Shown here: piece after piece, positions 38,527 through 51,706 of the stretch
Layout: each line of letters begins with the position of its first letter
How positions within the stretch are numbered: position 1 is the stretch's first letter
Source: Lysobacter sp. S4-A87
GTDB taxonomy: Bacteria; Pseudomonadota; Gammaproteobacteria; Xanthomonadales; Xanthomonadaceae
Assembly: GCF_022637455.1 (NCBI RefSeq)
Contig: NZ_CP093341.1
Location: forward strand, 558,001-622,000
Length of the DNA stretch: 64,000 bases
Direction: 5' to 3'
The notes under the pieces: generated by a model
Seen by the model: the letters and a program-made list of their open reading frames with translations, nothing else
What the model was told of the DNA's origin: nothing
Database searches by the model: none
Made by a program: the position numbers and the translations under genes

Positions 38527-41124
38527 TCAGGCTGCGACCGTCTCCGCCACCTGGCGGTAGTCCTCGATCTGGTCGAAGTTCATGTAGCGGTAGATCTCGG
38601 CGCCCTTGGCGTTGATCACACCGATGTCCGCCATGTACTCCTCGCGGGTCGGGATGCGACCCAGGCGCGAGCAGATCGCCGCCAGTTCCGCCGAACCCAG
38701 GTACACGTTGGTGTTGCGGCCCAGTCGGTTGGGGAAGTTGCGGGTGCTGGTGGAGAACACCGTCGCGCCCTCGCGCGCCTGCGCCTGGTTGCCCATGCAC
38801 AGCGAGCAGCCCGGCATCTCCATGCGCGCACCGGCGGCGCCGAAGGTGCCGTAGTGGCCTTCCTTGGTCAGCTCGGAAGCGTCCATCTTGGTCGGCGGCG
38901 CGACCCACAGGCGGGTCGGGATGTCGCGCTTGCCTTCCAGCAGCTTCGCGGCAGCGCGGAAGTGACCGATGTTGGTCATGCACGAACCGATGAAGACCTC
39001 GTCGATGACCGCGCCGGCGACGTCGGACAGCGTCTTCACGTCGTCCGGGTCGTTCGGGCAGGCCACGATCGGCTCGACGATCTGGTCGAGGTCAATGTCG
39101 ATCACGGCGGCGTATTCGGCGTCGGCATCGCCTTCCAGCAGCTGCGGGTTGGCCAGCCAGGCTTCCATGGCCTTGATGCGGCGCGCCAGCGAACGCGGAT
39201 CGGCATAGCCCTCGGCAATCATCCACTTCAGCAGCGTGATGTTGCTGGTGAGGTATTCGATGATCGGTTCCTTGTCGAGCTTGACCGTGCAGCCGGCAGC
39301 CGAACGCTCGGCCGAGGCATCGGACAGTTCGAACGCCTGCTCGACCTTCAGCTGCGGCAGGCCTTCGATCTCGAGGATGCGACCGGAGAAGATGTTCTTC
39401 TTGCCCTGCTTGGCGACGGTCAGCATGCCCTGCTTGATCGCGGCCAGCGGGATCGCGTTGACCAGGTCTCGCAGGGTCACGCCCGGCTGCATGGTGCCCT
39501 TGAAGCGCACCAGCACCGACTCGGGCATGTCCAGCGGCATCACGCCGGTGGCCGCGGCGAACGCGACCAGGCCCGAGCCCGCCGGGAACGAGATACCGAC
39601 CGGGAAGCGCGTGTGGCTGTCGCCGCCGGTGCCGACGGTGTCGGGCAGCAGCATGCGGTTGAGCCAGGAGTGGATCACGCCGTCGCCCGGACGCAGGGCG
39701 ATGCCGCCACGGTTGCTGATGAAGGCCGGCAGCTCGTGGTGGGTCTTGACGTCGACCGGCTTGGGGTAAGCGGCGGTGTGGCAGAACGACTGCATCACCA
39801 GGTCGGCCGAGAATCCCAGGCAGGCCAGGTCCTTGAGCTCGTCGCGGGTCATCGGGCCGGTGGTGTCCTGCGAACCCACCGAGGTCATCTTCGGCTCGCA
39901 ATAGGTGCCCGGGCGGATGCCCGGCTGGGCGCCGTTGACTTCGGCCAGGCCGCAGGCGCGGCCGACCATCTTCTGCGCCAGCGAGTAGCCCTTGCCGCTG
40001 TCGGCCGGGTTGGACGGCAGGCGGAACAGGGTCGACGGTGCCAGGCCGAGCGCTTCACGCGCCTTGGCGGTCAGGCCACGGCCGACGATCAGCGGGATGC
40101 GGCCGCCGGCGCGGACTTCGTCGAACAGCACGTCGGACTTGACCGCGAATTCGGCGATGACCTGGCCGTCCTTGAGCGCCTTGCCCTCGTACGGGCGCAG
40201 CTCGACCACGTCGCCCATGTTCATCTGCGACACGTCCAGCTCGATCGGCAGCGCGCCGGCGTCTTCCATCGTGTTGTAGAAGATCGGGGCGATCTTGCTG
40301 CCCAGGCAGACGCCGCCGAAGCGCTTGTTCGGGATGAAGGGGATGTCCTCGCCGGTGAACCACAGCACCGAGTTGGTCGCCGACTTGCGCGAGGAACCGG
40401 TGCCGACCACGTCGCCGACGTAGGCGACCAGGTGGCCCTTGTCCTTGAGCGATTCGATGAAGTTGACCGGGCCGCGCTTGCCGTCTTCTTCCGGCTCGAT
40501 GCCGTCGCGGCGGTTCTTGAGCATCGCCAGGGCGTGCAGCGGGATGTCCGGGCGCGTGGTCGCGTCCGGTGCCGGCGACAGGTCGTCGGTGTTGGTCTCG
40601 CCGGTCACCTTGAAGACGGTGATGGTCAGGCTGGCCGGGACTTCCGGACGGCTGGTGAACCACTCGGCGTCGGCCCAGCTCTGCAGCACGGACTTGGCGT
40701 TGGCGTTGCCGGCCTCGGCCTTTTCCTGGACGTCGTGGAAGGCGTCGAACATCAGCAACGTCTTCTTCAGTGCTTCGGCGGCGATGACGCCGACCTGGGC
40801 GTCGTCGAGCAGGTCGACCAGCGGATGGATGTTGTAGCCGCCCAGCATGGTGCCGAGCAGTTCAGTGGCGCGCTCGCGGCTGATCAGCGAATTGATCTCG
40901 GTACCGAAGGCGATCGCGGCCAGGTAGGAAGCCTTGACCTTGGCGGCGTCGTCGACGCCGGCCGGCACGCGGCTGGTGATCAGGTCGAGCAGGAACTGCC
41001 CCTCGCCCGCCGGCGGATTCTTCAGCAGCTCGATGACCTCAGCAGTCTGCTGTGCGGTCAGCGGCAGCGGCGGAATGCCCAGCGCGGCGCGCTCGGCAAC
41101 GTGTTGGCGGTAGCTGGAGAGCAT
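38527..41124 (-). CDS. acnB: Aconitate hydratase B
   Basis: 865 residues, start [19 protein letters not shown]. Iron-sulfur cysteines lie in [10 protein letters not shown] and [12 protein letters not shown]. The N-terminal HEAT-like domain and the AcnB domain order (swivel domain before the core) distinguish it from AcnA. Interconverts citrate and isocitrate, and as an apo-protein can bind mRNA in other bacteria. Divergent from acnA across 367 bases. In Xanthomonas an aconitase is the rpfA product. Confidence 0.97.
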   Translation of the reverse strand: MLSSYRQHVAERAALGIPPLPLTAQQTAEVIELLKNPPAGEGQFLLDLITSRVPAGVDDAAKVKASYLAAIAFGTEINSLISRERATELLGTMLGGYNIHPLVDLLDDAQVGVIAAEALKKTLLMFDAFHDVQEKAEAGNANAKSVLQSWADAEWFTSRPEVPASLTITVFKVTGETNTDDLSPAPDATTRPDIPLHALAMLKNRRDGIEPEEDGKRGPVNFIESLKDKGHLVAYVGDVVGTGSSRKSATNSVLWFTGEDIPFIPNKRFGGVCLGSKIAPIFYNTMEDAGALPIELDVSQMNMGDVVELRPYEGKALKDGQVIAEFAVKSDVLFDEVRAGGRIPLIVGRGLTAKAREALGLAPSTLFRLPSNPADSGKGYSLAQKMVGRACGLAEVNGAQPGIRPGTYCEPKMTSVGSQDTTGPMTRDELKDLACLGFSADLVMQSFCHTAAYPKPVDVKTHHELPAFISNRGGIALRPGDGVIHSWLNRMLLPDTVGTGGDSHTRFPVGISFPAGSGLVAFAAATGVMPLDMPESVLVRFKGTMQPGVTLRDLVNAIPLAAIKQGMLTVAKQGKKNIFSGRILEIEGLPQLKVEQAFELSDASAERSAAGCTVKLDKEPIIEYLTSNITLLKWMIAEGYADPRSLARRIKAMEAWLANPQLLEGDADAEYAAVIDIDLDQIVEPIVACPNDPDDVKTLSDVAGAVIDEVFIGSCMTNIGHFRAAAKLLEGKRDIPTRLWVAPPTKMDASELTKEGHYGTFGAAGARMEMPGCSLCMGNQAQAREGATVFSTSTRNFPNRLGRNTNVYLGSAELAAICSRLGRIPTREEYMADIGVINAKGAEIYRYMNFDQIEDYRQVAETVAA

Positions 41125-41491
41125 TGAGAGTCCCGTCGGTTGAAGCGAAATAGACAACTACGAGCGCTGCATGGCGCGCCGGACGGCGGGCGTGCAGGCT
41201 GGTCAGCTGGGGTCGGAGCGCCCTCGCAAGGGACTGCCCCTCGACTGCGTATTTTGCCTTGAATGGCCCTTTCCATCAATGAGTGCGGGCAACGGGCGGT
41301 GGGCTGGCAGCCAAGTACCGCAAGGGTTTGGGCGCTATTGGAACGCTCCATGGCGGCACTGCGACCATTGTCTGCACGCTACCTGAATCCGATAGGGTGA
41401 TAATCGACGGACCGCGCCGGCCGCGCCGGCCGTGCAAGCCATAGCGCCCCTTCCCTCACGGGGCCAAGCCACACGATCAGGAGCCCCACTC
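41125..41491. promoter_or_regulatory. Divergent acnB-acnA intergenic region (367 bases)
   Basis: Should contain promoters for both aconitases. A plus-strand extended -10-like GGTGATAAT occurs near 41395, and TTGTCT with GATAGG at a 17-base spacing just before it (41367-41395). No operator or conserved motif recognised; a short GC-rich direct repeat (CGCGCCGGC) lies near 41415. Confidence 0.35.
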
Positions 41492-44248
<2,757 letters not shown>

Positions 44249-44271
44249 TCGCGATCGCATCCCGGTTGCGC

Positions 44272-44357
44272 GTCATCTCCGCACAGGCGGTGATCCAGGG
44301 AGTTGCTCTTCGCCTTCGGGGCGAAAGTCCATGGATTCCCACCTGCGCGGGAATGAC
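44272..44357. repeat. Inverted pair of dispersed palindromic repeats
   Basis: A degenerate unit (44272-44300, GTCATCTCCGCACAGGCGG) and a good unit (44329-44357, GGATTCCCACCTGCGCGGGA) face each other around a hairpin-like CGCCTTCGGGGCG centre. The layout equals that at 54456-54541. Confidence 0.7.
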
Positions 44358-44390
44358 GAAGATTCAATCGAGCGGATTGGTCGCTCCCGG

Positions 44391-44837
44391 CTACAACTTC
44401 GGCACCCACGTTGCACTTGTCAGCCGCCACTCCCCGTCTTCCTCGCGCCAGCCGGTCTCGACCTCATAGAGTTGCGCAGAATCGGGCAGCACTTCGCCTG
44501 AGCCCCCGGTCAGCGCAGCAGTGAATCGCGCCGTTGCATGACCTGGCTGGAGCTGTACCGACACCGGCCCCAGGTTCACGCCGATCTGGCTATGACGCAG
44601 GAACAACAAGCGCGCGATCCTGCCCGCGCCTTCGCGGTCTAGCGAGTCCGGGCCAACGAAATCCGCCGCCAGCACACCTTCGAGCACCGATGCATCGCGC
44701 TGCTCGATGCCCTGCTGCAACGTCGCCACCGTCTCGCGCAGACGCTGCTCCGGCGGCGTGCGGCTGCATCCCAGCATCGACATGACCAACAGCAGCGCTG
44801 TCACGCTGCACCGCACAAACGCGTTCGTCTTCCGCAT
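44391..44837 (-). CDS. Small lipoprotein, possibly NTF2-like
   Basis: 148 residues from ATG 44837. Lipoprotein signal ends SMLGC (Cys about residue 24). Pattern [19 protein letters not shown] followed by a helix-strand arrangement ending [12 protein letters not shown] suggests the cone-shaped NTF2/SnoaL-like fold; this is a fold guess only. It is transcribed opposite to its neighbours between acnA and rpfB. Confidence 0.72.
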   Translation of the reverse strand: MRKTNAFVRCSVTALLLVMSMLGCSRTPPEQRLRETVATLQQGIEQRDASVLEGVLAADFVGPDSLDREGAGRIARLLFLRHSQIGVNLGPVSVQLQPGHATARFTAALTGGSGEVLPDSAQLYEVETGWREEDGEWRLTSATWVPKL

Positions 44838-45009
44838 CCCCTGCCCCACAACGTTCTCCCTGGACCATGCAGTCGCCACTGTAAAGGCGCCCGAGTGCGC
44901 CTTGCCAGCCTTGGGGCCCTATGCTCCAATCGCTGGAAGCACCGTACGGCGGCGCATTCGATGTACGCACCGCCGAAGGCTATCAACTGCGATTGGAGAG
45001 GGGATCGCG

Positions 45010-46698
45010 ATGAGTTTTGAACGTCCTTGGCTGGCCCAGTATCCGCAGGGGGTTGCGGCCGAGATCGATGTGGACGAGTTCCCGTCCGTCGTCGCCGTGC
45101 TCGAGAACGCGATCGACAAGTATCGCGACCGGCCGGCCTTCGCCAATCTTGGCAAGACCCTCACCTATGCGGAGATAGATCAGCTCAGCGCGCAGTTCGC
45201 CGCGTACCTGCTGGGTGAACTGCAACTCAAGAAGGGCGATCGCGTCGCGATCATGATGCCCAACTGCCTGCAGTACCCGATCGCCACGTTCGGCGTGCTT
45301 CGCGCCGGCCTGACGGTGGTCAACACCAATCCGATGTACACCGCCCGCGAGCTCAGGCACCAGCTTTTCGACTCCGGTGCCAACGTGATCCTGGTGCTCG
45401 ACAACTTCGCCCACACCGTCCAGGACGTGATCGCCGATACCCAGGTCAAGCAGGTCATCACCACCGGCCTTGGCGACATGCTCGGGCTCAAGGGCACGGT
45501 GGTGAACTTCGTCCTGAAGTACATCAAGAAGATGGTGCCGGACTACAACCTGCCCGGCGCGATCCGCTTCCGTGACGCACTGGCCCTGGGGCAGCGCCAC
45601 AACCTGCCCGAGGTCGAGATCTCGTCGCAGGACATCGCGTTCCTGCAATACACCGGCGGCACCACCGGCGTGGCCAAGGGCGCGATGCTGACCCACCGCA
45701 ACCTGGTCGCCAACATGCAGCAGGCGGCGATGTGGGTGGGCACGGGCGTCAAGTACGGCGAGGAAGTGATCATCACCGCGCTGCCGCTGTACCACATCTT
45801 CGCATTGACGGCGAACGGCCTGGTCTTCATGAAGTTCGGCGGCCTGAACTACATGATCACCAACCCGCGCGACATGAAGGGCTTCGTCAAGGAGCTCAAG
45901 AGCGTGCCGTTCACCGCCATCACCGGCGTCAACACGCTGTTCAACGGCCTGCTCAACACGCCGGGCTTCGACCAGATCGATTTCTCCCGCCTGCACCTGA
46001 CCCTGGGTGGCGGCATGGCGGTGCAGCGCTCGGTCGCAGAGCGCTGGAAACAGGTGACCGGCGTGACCCTGGTCGAGGCCTACGGCCTGACCGAGACCTC
46101 GCCGGCGGCCTGCATCAACCCGATGGACCTGAAGGATTACAACGGCTCGATCGGCCTGCCGATCTCGTCCACCGACGCCTGCGTCAAGGACGAGAACGGC
46201 GTGACGCTGCCGATGGGCGACGTCGGTGAGCTGTGCATCAAGGGCCCGCAGGTCATGAAGGGCTACTGGCGCCGGCCGGAGGACACCGCCGCGGTGATCG
46301 ACGCCGACGGCTGGCTGCACACCGGCGACATGGCGCGGATGGACGAGAACGGCTTCTTCTTCATCGTCGACCGCAAGAAGGACATGATCCTGGTCTCGGG
46401 TTTCAACGTGTACCCGAACGAGGTCGAGGACGTGATCGCGATGATGCCGGGCGTGCTGGAAGTGGCTGCCGTCGGCGTCCCGGACGAAAAGTCCGGCGAG
46501 GCGGTCAAGGTGGTCATCGTCAAGAAGGACCCGGCCCTCACCGCCGAGCAGGTCAAGGCCCACGCCCGCGAGCACCTGACCGGCTACAAGCACCCGCGCT
46601 ACGTCGAGTTCCGGACCGAGCTGCCAAAGACCAATGTCGGCAAGATCCTGCGCCGCGAGCTGCGTGACAGCCCGGCCGCGAGCCCCGCCGCCCATTGA
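45010..46698 (+). CDS. rpfB: Long-chain fatty acyl-CoA ligase RpfB
   Basis: 562 residues. AMP-binding motifs [25 protein letters not shown], and [21 protein letters not shown] with the catalytic [12 protein letters not shown] are present. Close to FadD. Called RpfB because it directly precedes rpfF; in Xanthomonas RpfB activates fatty acids, influences DSF signal turnover and recycles free fatty acids. Preceded by a 172-base gap and closed by its own terminator, so rpfF likely has a separate promoter. Confidence 0.94.
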   Translation: MSFERPWLAQYPQGVAAEIDVDEFPSVVAVLENAIDKYRDRPAFANLGKTLTYAEIDQLSAQFAAYLLGELQLKKGDRVAIMMPNCLQYPIATFGVLRAGLTVVNTNPMYTARELRHQLFDSGANVILVLDNFAHTVQDVIADTQVKQVITTGLGDMLGLKGTVVNFVLKYIKKMVPDYNLPGAIRFRDALALGQRHNLPEVEISSQDIAFLQYTGGTTGVAKGAMLTHRNLVANMQQAAMWVGTGVKYGEEVIITALPLYHIFALTANGLVFMKFGGLNYMITNPRDMKGFVKELKSVPFTAITGVNTLFNGLLNTPGFDQIDFSRLHLTLGGGMAVQRSVAERWKQVTGVTLVEAYGLTETSPAACINPMDLKDYNGSIGLPISSTDACVKDENGVTLPMGDVGELCIKGPQVMKGYWRRPEDTAAVIDADGWLHTGDMARMDENGFFFIVDRKKDMILVSGFNVYPNEVEDVIAMMPGVLEVAAVGVPDEKSGEAVKVVIVKKDPALTAEQVKAHAREHLTGYKHPRYVEFRTELPKTNVGKILRRELRDSPAASPAAH

Positions 46699-46734
46699 CC
46701 CGGGCCGGGCCCCGGCCCGGCCATTGCCTGCCAA

Positions 46735-46770
46735 AAACGCCCGCAAGGCCCCACGGCCTTGCGGGCGTTT
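46735..46770 (+). terminator. Strong terminator between rpfB and rpfF
   Basis: 16-bp perfect stem (46735-46750 with 46755-46770), loop CCAC, ending GGGCGTTT then GCATTT. It lies 37 bases after the rpfB stop. Confidence 0.85.
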
Positions 46771-46783
46771 GCATTTACAGGCA

Positions 46784-46789
46784 TAGAAT
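46784..46789 (+). promoter_or_regulatory. Possible -10 box of rpfF
   Basis: TAGAAT (five of six consensus) 85 bases before the rpfF start and just after the rpfB terminator. TTGCGG lies 19 bases upstream, partly inside the terminator stem; spacing is loose. Confidence 0.35.
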
Positions 46790-46874
46790 CGGGCGGTCGG
46801 ACGCACCCCCTTGATCGCATTGCCGTCCCGAACAGCGCGACCGGCCGGACGGTTATATCCACGGAGGATTCGCA

Positions 46875-47747
46875 ATGTCAGCTGTTTATCCGTTCCACCG
46901 CACTGCAACCGGTCGCAACCTTCGCGTCGTCGAGGAAACCGAGCGTGGCGTCTACTGGTGCCACATGCATGCCGGTGCGGTACCGGGTCGCCGCGCCTGT
47001 TTCTCGATGGACCTGGTCGACGACATCATCCAGTACCAGAATGGGCTCGCTGATCGCCTTCGCGCGGTCGCGGCGAACAAGTCGCTGACGCACGTGGTGC
47101 TGGCCTCAGATGCCGACGCCTTCAACCTGGGCGGCGACCTGGACCTGTTCTGCCGCCTGATCCGCGCCGGTGACCGCGAGGGCCTGCTCACCTACGCCCG
47201 CCAATGCGTGCGCGGCGTGCATGCCTTCCACGATGGCCTCGGCGCGGGCGCGCACAGCATCGCCCTGCTCCAGGGTGACGCCCTCGGTGGTGGCTTCGAA
47301 GCAGCCCTGAGCTGCCATACCATCGTCGCCGAGGAAGATGTGCTGATGGGCCTGCCGGAGGTGCTGTTCGACCTGTTCCCGGGCATGGGCGCCTATTCGT
47401 TCCTGTGCAAGCGCGTCACGCCGCACGTGGCCGAGAAGCTGATGCTGGAAGGCAACATGTTCACCAGCCAGGAAATGCACAAGATGGGTCTGGTCGACGT
47501 GCTGGTCCCGCGCGGTGAAGGCGTGGCGGCGGTCGAAGACGTGATCCGCGCCAACCGTCGCATCCCGCATGCACGCGCTGCCATGCACCAGGTGCGGCAG
47601 ATGACCCAGGCCGTGACCCTGGACGAGATGATGCGCATCACCGAAGTGTGGGTCGACACCGCGCTGCAACTGGGCGACAAGTCGCTGCGGACGATGGACC
47701 GGCTGGTGCGGGCGCAGGAACGACGTGCGGCAAACGGAGCTGCCTGA
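46875..47747 (+). CDS. rpfF: DSF synthase RpfF (crotonase family)
   Basis: 290 residues with GGAGGATT upstream. Strong match to Xanthomonas RpfF: MSAVYPF N-terminus, HVVLASDADAFNLGGDLDLF, QGDALGGGFEAALSCHT and LPEVLFDLFPGMGAYSF. The two catalytic glutamates are Glu142 (GGGFE) and Glu162 (LPEV), offset by one from the Xcc positions. It dehydrates 3-hydroxyacyl-ACP and releases the cis-2-unsaturated fatty acid DSF, the quorum signal detected by RpfC. The C-terminal helices EMMRITEVWVDTALQLGDKS are also conserved. Confidence 0.97.
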   Translation: MSAVYPFHRTATGRNLRVVEETERGVYWCHMHAGAVPGRRACFSMDLVDDIIQYQNGLADRLRAVAANKSLTHVVLASDADAFNLGGDLDLFCRLIRAGDREGLLTYARQCVRGVHAFHDGLGAGAHSIALLQGDALGGGFEAALSCHTIVAEEDVLMGLPEVLFDLFPGMGAYSFLCKRVTPHVAEKLMLEGNMFTSQEMHKMGLVDVLVPRGEGVAAVEDVIRANRRIPHARAAMHQVRQMTQAVTLDEMMRITEVWVDTALQLGDKSLRTMDRLVRAQERRAANGAA

Positions 47748-48109
47748 GAAGCGAATCGGACGGCAGTGATTTACCGGGGAAACGCAGGAGCATCAGGCAG
47801 GTTCGCGCCCGCCTGACAGGAAGTACCCGCAAGACGAAAGATCGGTAAAACCAGGGGAACCAGCGCCCGCGGGAGGGGAAATCCGGCGGGCCGGATCCAC
47901 GTTGACCACCGCTCCTTCGAGCATTGCATCGAGGCTGGTTCGTGCTGATCGACGCGACAATATGGCGATCTGGGCCGGCCACCAGCCGGCCGTCGTAGGA
48001 CAATGCTGAGGAACGTGTAGCTGCACCGCCCGGACGCACGTAAGCGCCTTGTGAGCGATGAGCTGCACGTGCTGCAATCGCCCGCGACATCAAAGATGCC
48101 AAGGACGAC
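47748..48109. other. 362-base gene-free stretch after rpfF
   Basis: Contains a short hairpin TCAGGC/GCCTGA near 47793-47816 that could end the rpfF message; no T-run. No plausible gene on either strand. The start of the next, unrecognised gene follows. Base composition looks less GC-rich than rpfF. Confidence 0.4.
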
Positions 48110-49066
48110 GTGGGAACGAAGCAATCGATGCTGCTTGTCGCCATCGCGACAGCTGCGCTCCTGGCTGCATGGCTCTACGGTTTACCGCCCCATGCGGGCG
48201 CTCAACATGCCCGCTTTGGAAAGGATGAGACCGCGCCGGTAGCAGTCACTGCATTGCCTCCCGGCGTGCCGGCCCCGGCCCATCGCAACCGCACCCCTTC
48301 GCGTACATCGCTTCCAACGAGGATCGAGCCCCTATCGGACCAGTTTGCCCATTCCCGGGACCTGTACGGATTCGTCTCGAGTCTCCACGGGTCGTCGCAA
48401 CTAGGAAACGGCGAGGCGACCCGCTGGATCGCGCAAGCGTACTCCGAGTGCTGGACCTATGCGCTCGACCCCGCAGGCTTCAACAGCTCCGCTCAGGCCT
48501 TTGCGAAAGACTCGGAAGGCGATGCAGCCGGCGTTGTCGCTGCATTTGACCGCATCTCATCACGTTGCCGGCGCTTTGCCGGCGACCGCATTGGCCCTGA
48601 AGCAATCCTGGATCTCAAGATCAAAGCTGCGGCTCAGGGCGACCTGGCTTCAGAGATTGAAGTCTTTGCACAAGCGGCCCCTATGCATCCCGACAGCCCT
48701 TCGTTCACCGACGAGCGAAGATCCCTGCTCATGCAACGAGCGCTCGCTTCAGGCGACCCGGCCGCAATTGCCGCGCTGGCGTCACTGATGGGGCCATCGG
48801 CCCGTCCGGGATCCGCGGGAGCGATGCCCGCAGGCTCGGTCCGCTCGGAAGCAGCGTGGAACCTGGCTGCCTGCCAACTGGGAATTGACTGTGGCCCTAC
48901 CAGCAATCGGGTCGTGTATGCCTGCACTTTCGGCGGCATCTGCGGGTTCAACAGTGTTCGGGACCTCTACGTGCGCGGGCTCCTTGCGCCGAGTGACATC
49001 CCGTACCTCGACAAAGAGATTGCCTTGATCGTCAATGGAGCTGGACAACATGGAGTTGAGCAATGA
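48110..49066 (+). CDS. Membrane-anchored or secreted protein with C-terminal four-cysteine motif, unknown
   Basis: 318 residues from GTG 48110 (AAGGA six bases upstream); ATG 48128 is an alternative. An N-terminal hydrophobic stretch (LLVAIATAALLAAWLYG) serves as signal or anchor, then a Pro/Thr-rich linker. The rest is mostly helical, ending with a motif C-x5-C-x10-C-x5-C starting CQLGIDC. Similar cysteine-patterned hypotheticals occur in this bacterial family, but no function is known. Composition looks less GC-rich than the rpf genes, suggesting a lineage-specific insertion between rpfF and rpfC. Confidence 0.68.
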   Translation: MGTKQSMLLVAIATAALLAAWLYGLPPHAGAQHARFGKDETAPVAVTALPPGVPAPAHRNRTPSRTSLPTRIEPLSDQFAHSRDLYGFVSSLHGSSQLGNGEATRWIAQAYSECWTYALDPAGFNSSAQAFAKDSEGDAAGVVAAFDRISSRCRRFAGDRIGPEAILDLKIKAAAQGDLASEIEVFAQAAPMHPDSPSFTDERRSLLMQRALASGDPAAIAALASLMGPSARPGSAGAMPAGSVRSEAAWNLAACQLGIDCGPTSNRVVYACTFGGICGFNSVRDLYVRGLLAPSDIPYLDKEIALIVNGAGQHGVEQ

Positions 49067-49455
49067 AATCAGCCAGAAATGGAAGCGTAAGAACGTTTTG
49101 GCCATCGGCCTCGCGATTGCCTGCGGAATCGCAATCGCCGGAGCGATTGTCATCGTAGGGGGGGGGCAGACCCCTACAAAACTTGAGCAATGTCAACGGA
49201 ACCACCATCAACGCAATGGCGGAAATTCGAATTGCAGGAATGACCCAAGCGGCTGCCAAGTATCGCCAGCTCAACGGCAGGAGCACGTTGCCTGCCAACA
49301 GCACATTCACCATGAAGTGGGCAGACGGCTCGTCTGAAGGGGCATACGTCACTTCGCCAGCGTCAAGCGTTGGCGCAGGCCCACTTCCGGGCACGCAACG
49401 CGCGCGTGGCGGATCCTTCGACTGCAAAAAGTGCCACAACCCGGCTGGGTCGTGA
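49050..49455 (+). pseudogene. Small membrane-anchored protein split by a frameshift at a nine-G tract
   Basis: The first frame (ATG 49050, or 49035) encodes MELSNEISQKWKRKN and one membrane helix, reaching nine consecutive G at 49158-49166. The second frame continues RPLQNLSNVNGTTINAMA and ends at 49455 with FDCKKCHNPAGS. With eight G the two join into a protein of about 134 residues; with nine the first frame instead gives a different tail stopping at 49337. Its start overlaps the end of the preceding gene. The CKKCH near the end fits a CxxCH haem-attachment pattern but may be chance. Alternatives: assembly error, phase variation or decay. Confidence 0.6.
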
Positions 49456-49502
49456 TCACTCGGATCCCATTGCTCCGGGCGATTCGAATCGCGGCCTATT
49501 GA

Positions 49503-51704
49503 TCAGGGAGAACGCTCGCCTTCTCCACGCGAGGCCCGCTGACGCTCGCGCGCGTCCAGCGCGGCCCTGCCCTGCGCCATGCGCTCGCCCAGGCCGTTGA
49601 GGCGGGCCTGCCATTCGCGCGCCAGCTGCCAGTCCGGCAGGCGCATGATCTCGCCGCTGACGGCGGCCAGCTTGTTCAGGCCGAGGTTGCTCGCCACGCC
49701 CTTGAGCGCATGCGCCTGCTCGCGCGCGGCATCCCAGTTGGCCTGCTCGCCGGCCTGGCGCAAGGCGACCATGCAGCCGTCGGCATCACGCAGGCATTGG
49801 GCAATGAACTCGCGCTCGAAGCCGGCGCCCATGCCGAGTGCGCCCAGTTCGTCGAGCACCGAGCTGTCGAAGGTGCCATCGCCACTGGGCAGTTCGTTGC
49901 GCAGCGCGACGAGCGGCGCGCCGAAACGGGCGTTCGCGGCGATCTCGGCCAGGGTGTCGAGCAACCGCACCGTCGACACCGGCTTGGCCAGGAAAGCGCG
50001 TGCACCGGCCTGTTCGCAGGCGCGGATCGATTCGGGAGTGACGTCGGCGCTGAGGATCAGCACCGGTGTGCGACGGCCGCCACCGGCCTCCATCACGCGC
50101 AGCTGGCGCAGCAGGTCCAGGCCGCTGACGTCGGGCATGTGCAGGTCGGCTATGACCGCGTCGTAGTCCGAACCGGAAAGTGCATTGAGCGCCTCGCCGC
50201 CGCCGTCGACGCAGGTGACGCGATGGCCGGCCTTCTGTAGCAGGCGCTGCAGCACCATGCGGTTGGCGACGTGATCGTCGGCGACCAGGATGCCCAGGCT
50301 GCGGACGCGGGCACGATGGCGCAGGAACGGGTCGGAGAAGGCGATGACGTTGGGCGAAGCAGCATTGTCGGCATCGCGCTGCAAGCCACCGTCCAGCGCG
50401 TCCGCGCCGGTCGCGTCCAGCTCGCCGGTCACGCGGTCGAACGGAAGCTCCACCCAGAAGCGGCTGCCGCGCTGCTCCACGCTCTCGAAGCCGATGCTGC
50501 CGCCCATGGCCTCGGTCAGGCCCTTTGCAATCGTCGTGCCCAGGCCAGTGCCGCCGTAGCGGCGGGCCAGGCTGACGTCGGCCTGCTCGAACGCCTCGAA
50601 CAGACGCTGGCGCATCGCCATCGGCACGCCGATGCCGGTATCGGTCACCGCGAATCTCAACCGCACCTTGCCCGCAGCAGGGGTCAATCCCGTGTCGGTG
50701 TCCACGACGCTCACGTCGAGGCGGACCGAGCCCTTGTCGGTGAACTTGATCGCATTGCCGGCCAGGTTGATCAGCACCTGGCGCAGGTGAACTACATCGC
50801 CGCACAGGCTGCCGGGCACGTCCGCTGCGATCGCCGCCTCGTAGCGGATCTCCTTGGCGCGCGCCTGCGGCTGCAGGATCAGGCCAATGCTCTCGACCAG
50901 TTCCTGCGGGATGAACTCGACCAGGTCCAGCTTGACCTTGCCGGCCTCGATCGCGGAAATGTCGAGCACGTCCTCGACCAGCGCCAGCAGGCTGCGGGTG
51001 GAGGCCTGGATGGTGCTCAGGCATTCGCGCTGCTCGGCGTCCAGGCGCGTGGTTGCCAGCAGCTCGCTCATGCCGGCCAGGCCGTTGAGCGGCGTGCGGA
51101 ACTCGTGGCTCATGTTGGCCAGGAAGCGGCTTTTGGCCTCATTGGCCTTGCGCGCGTCGTCCACCGCCCGGGTCAGGGCATTGAGCAGCGAATCGAAGTA
51201 CAGCGGCACCGCAGCCAGGCCCAGCAGCAGGCCCCAGGCCAGGTACGGGTTGTCGCGCCAGTACGGCGAGATCAGGATCACCGCCAGGAACGAAGCGGTA
51301 GCCAGGGCGGTGGCGATGCGCAGGTAGCGGCTGCCATAGCGCATGCCGTTGCCGATCGTCACCCACAGGTACACGGCATACAGCGGCGCCGCCGGCTCGC
51401 CCTGGATGCACATGATCGCGCCCATCGCCGAATAGTCGGTGAGCATGCCGATCCAGCGCCGCACGTGCGACACGCCGGGCTCGAGCAGGATCGCGGCGAG
51501 CAGGCCCAGCGCGACGAGCAGCTCGCCGAGCAGGATCATCCAGGTCAGCGGCAAGGTGTTGTCGGCGCCGTCCAGGTGCAGGAAGCGCCATCCCAGGTAC
51601 GTCGAGAACAGCGCCGTGATGACGATGCGGACCAGGTCCTGGGCGTGTTCGCTGTCGGGCCGTGCGGCCAGGCGCGTCTTCAGCTTGTTCAGGACCGAAA
51701 CCAT
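49503..51704 (-). CDS. rpfC: DSF sensor hybrid histidine kinase RpfC
   Basis: 733 residues. About five membrane helices lie in the first 175 residues (sensor input), then HisKA with His200 in [12 protein letters not shown], HATPase ([24 protein letters not shown]), a receiver with Asp520 in [12 protein letters not shown], and an Hpt domain with His665 in [12 protein letters not shown]. It detects DSF and phosphorelays to RpfG; in Xanthomonas it also restrains RpfF by direct binding. Convergent to the rpfF side and downstream of rpfG by two bases. Confidence 0.96.
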   Translation of the reverse strand: MVSVLNKLKTRLAARPDSEHAQDLVRIVITALFSTYLGWRFLHLDGADNTLPLTWMILLGELLVALGLLAAILLEPGVSHVRRWIGMLTDYSAMGAIMCIQGEPAAPLYAVYLWVTIGNGMRYGSRYLRIATALATASFLAVILISPYWRDNPYLAWGLLLGLAAVPLYFDSLLNALTRAVDDARKANEAKSRFLANMSHEFRTPLNGLAGMSELLATTRLDAEQRECLSTIQASTRSLLALVEDVLDISAIEAGKVKLDLVEFIPQELVESIGLILQPQARAKEIRYEAAIAADVPGSLCGDVVHLRQVLINLAGNAIKFTDKGSVRLDVSVVDTDTGLTPAAGKVRLRFAVTDTGIGVPMAMRQRLFEAFEQADVSLARRYGGTGLGTTIAKGLTEAMGGSIGFESVEQRGSRFWVELPFDRVTGELDATGADALDGGLQRDADNAASPNVIAFSDPFLRHRARVRSLGILVADDHVANRMVLQRLLQKAGHRVTCVDGGGEALNALSGSDYDAVIADLHMPDVSGLDLLRQLRVMEAGGGRRTPVLILSADVTPESIRACEQAGARAFLAKPVSTVRLLDTLAEIAANARFGAPLVALRNELPSGDGTFDSSVLDELGALGMGAGFEREFIAQCLRDADGCMVALRQAGEQANWDAAREQAHALKGVASNLGLNKLAAVSGEIMRLPDWQLAREWQARLNGLGERMAQGRAALDARERQRASRGEGERSP

Positions 51705-51706
51705 GG

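Noticed and set aside
38527-41157. Earlier in-frame start for acnB (11 codons upstream)
   Set aside because: Conserved AcnB N-terminus begins at the second Met; the added residues are not family-like.
49470-49500. Palindrome GCGATTCGAATCGC at the rpfC end
   Set aside because: Short, no T-run and no further structure; recorded only as a possible weak terminator between convergent genes.
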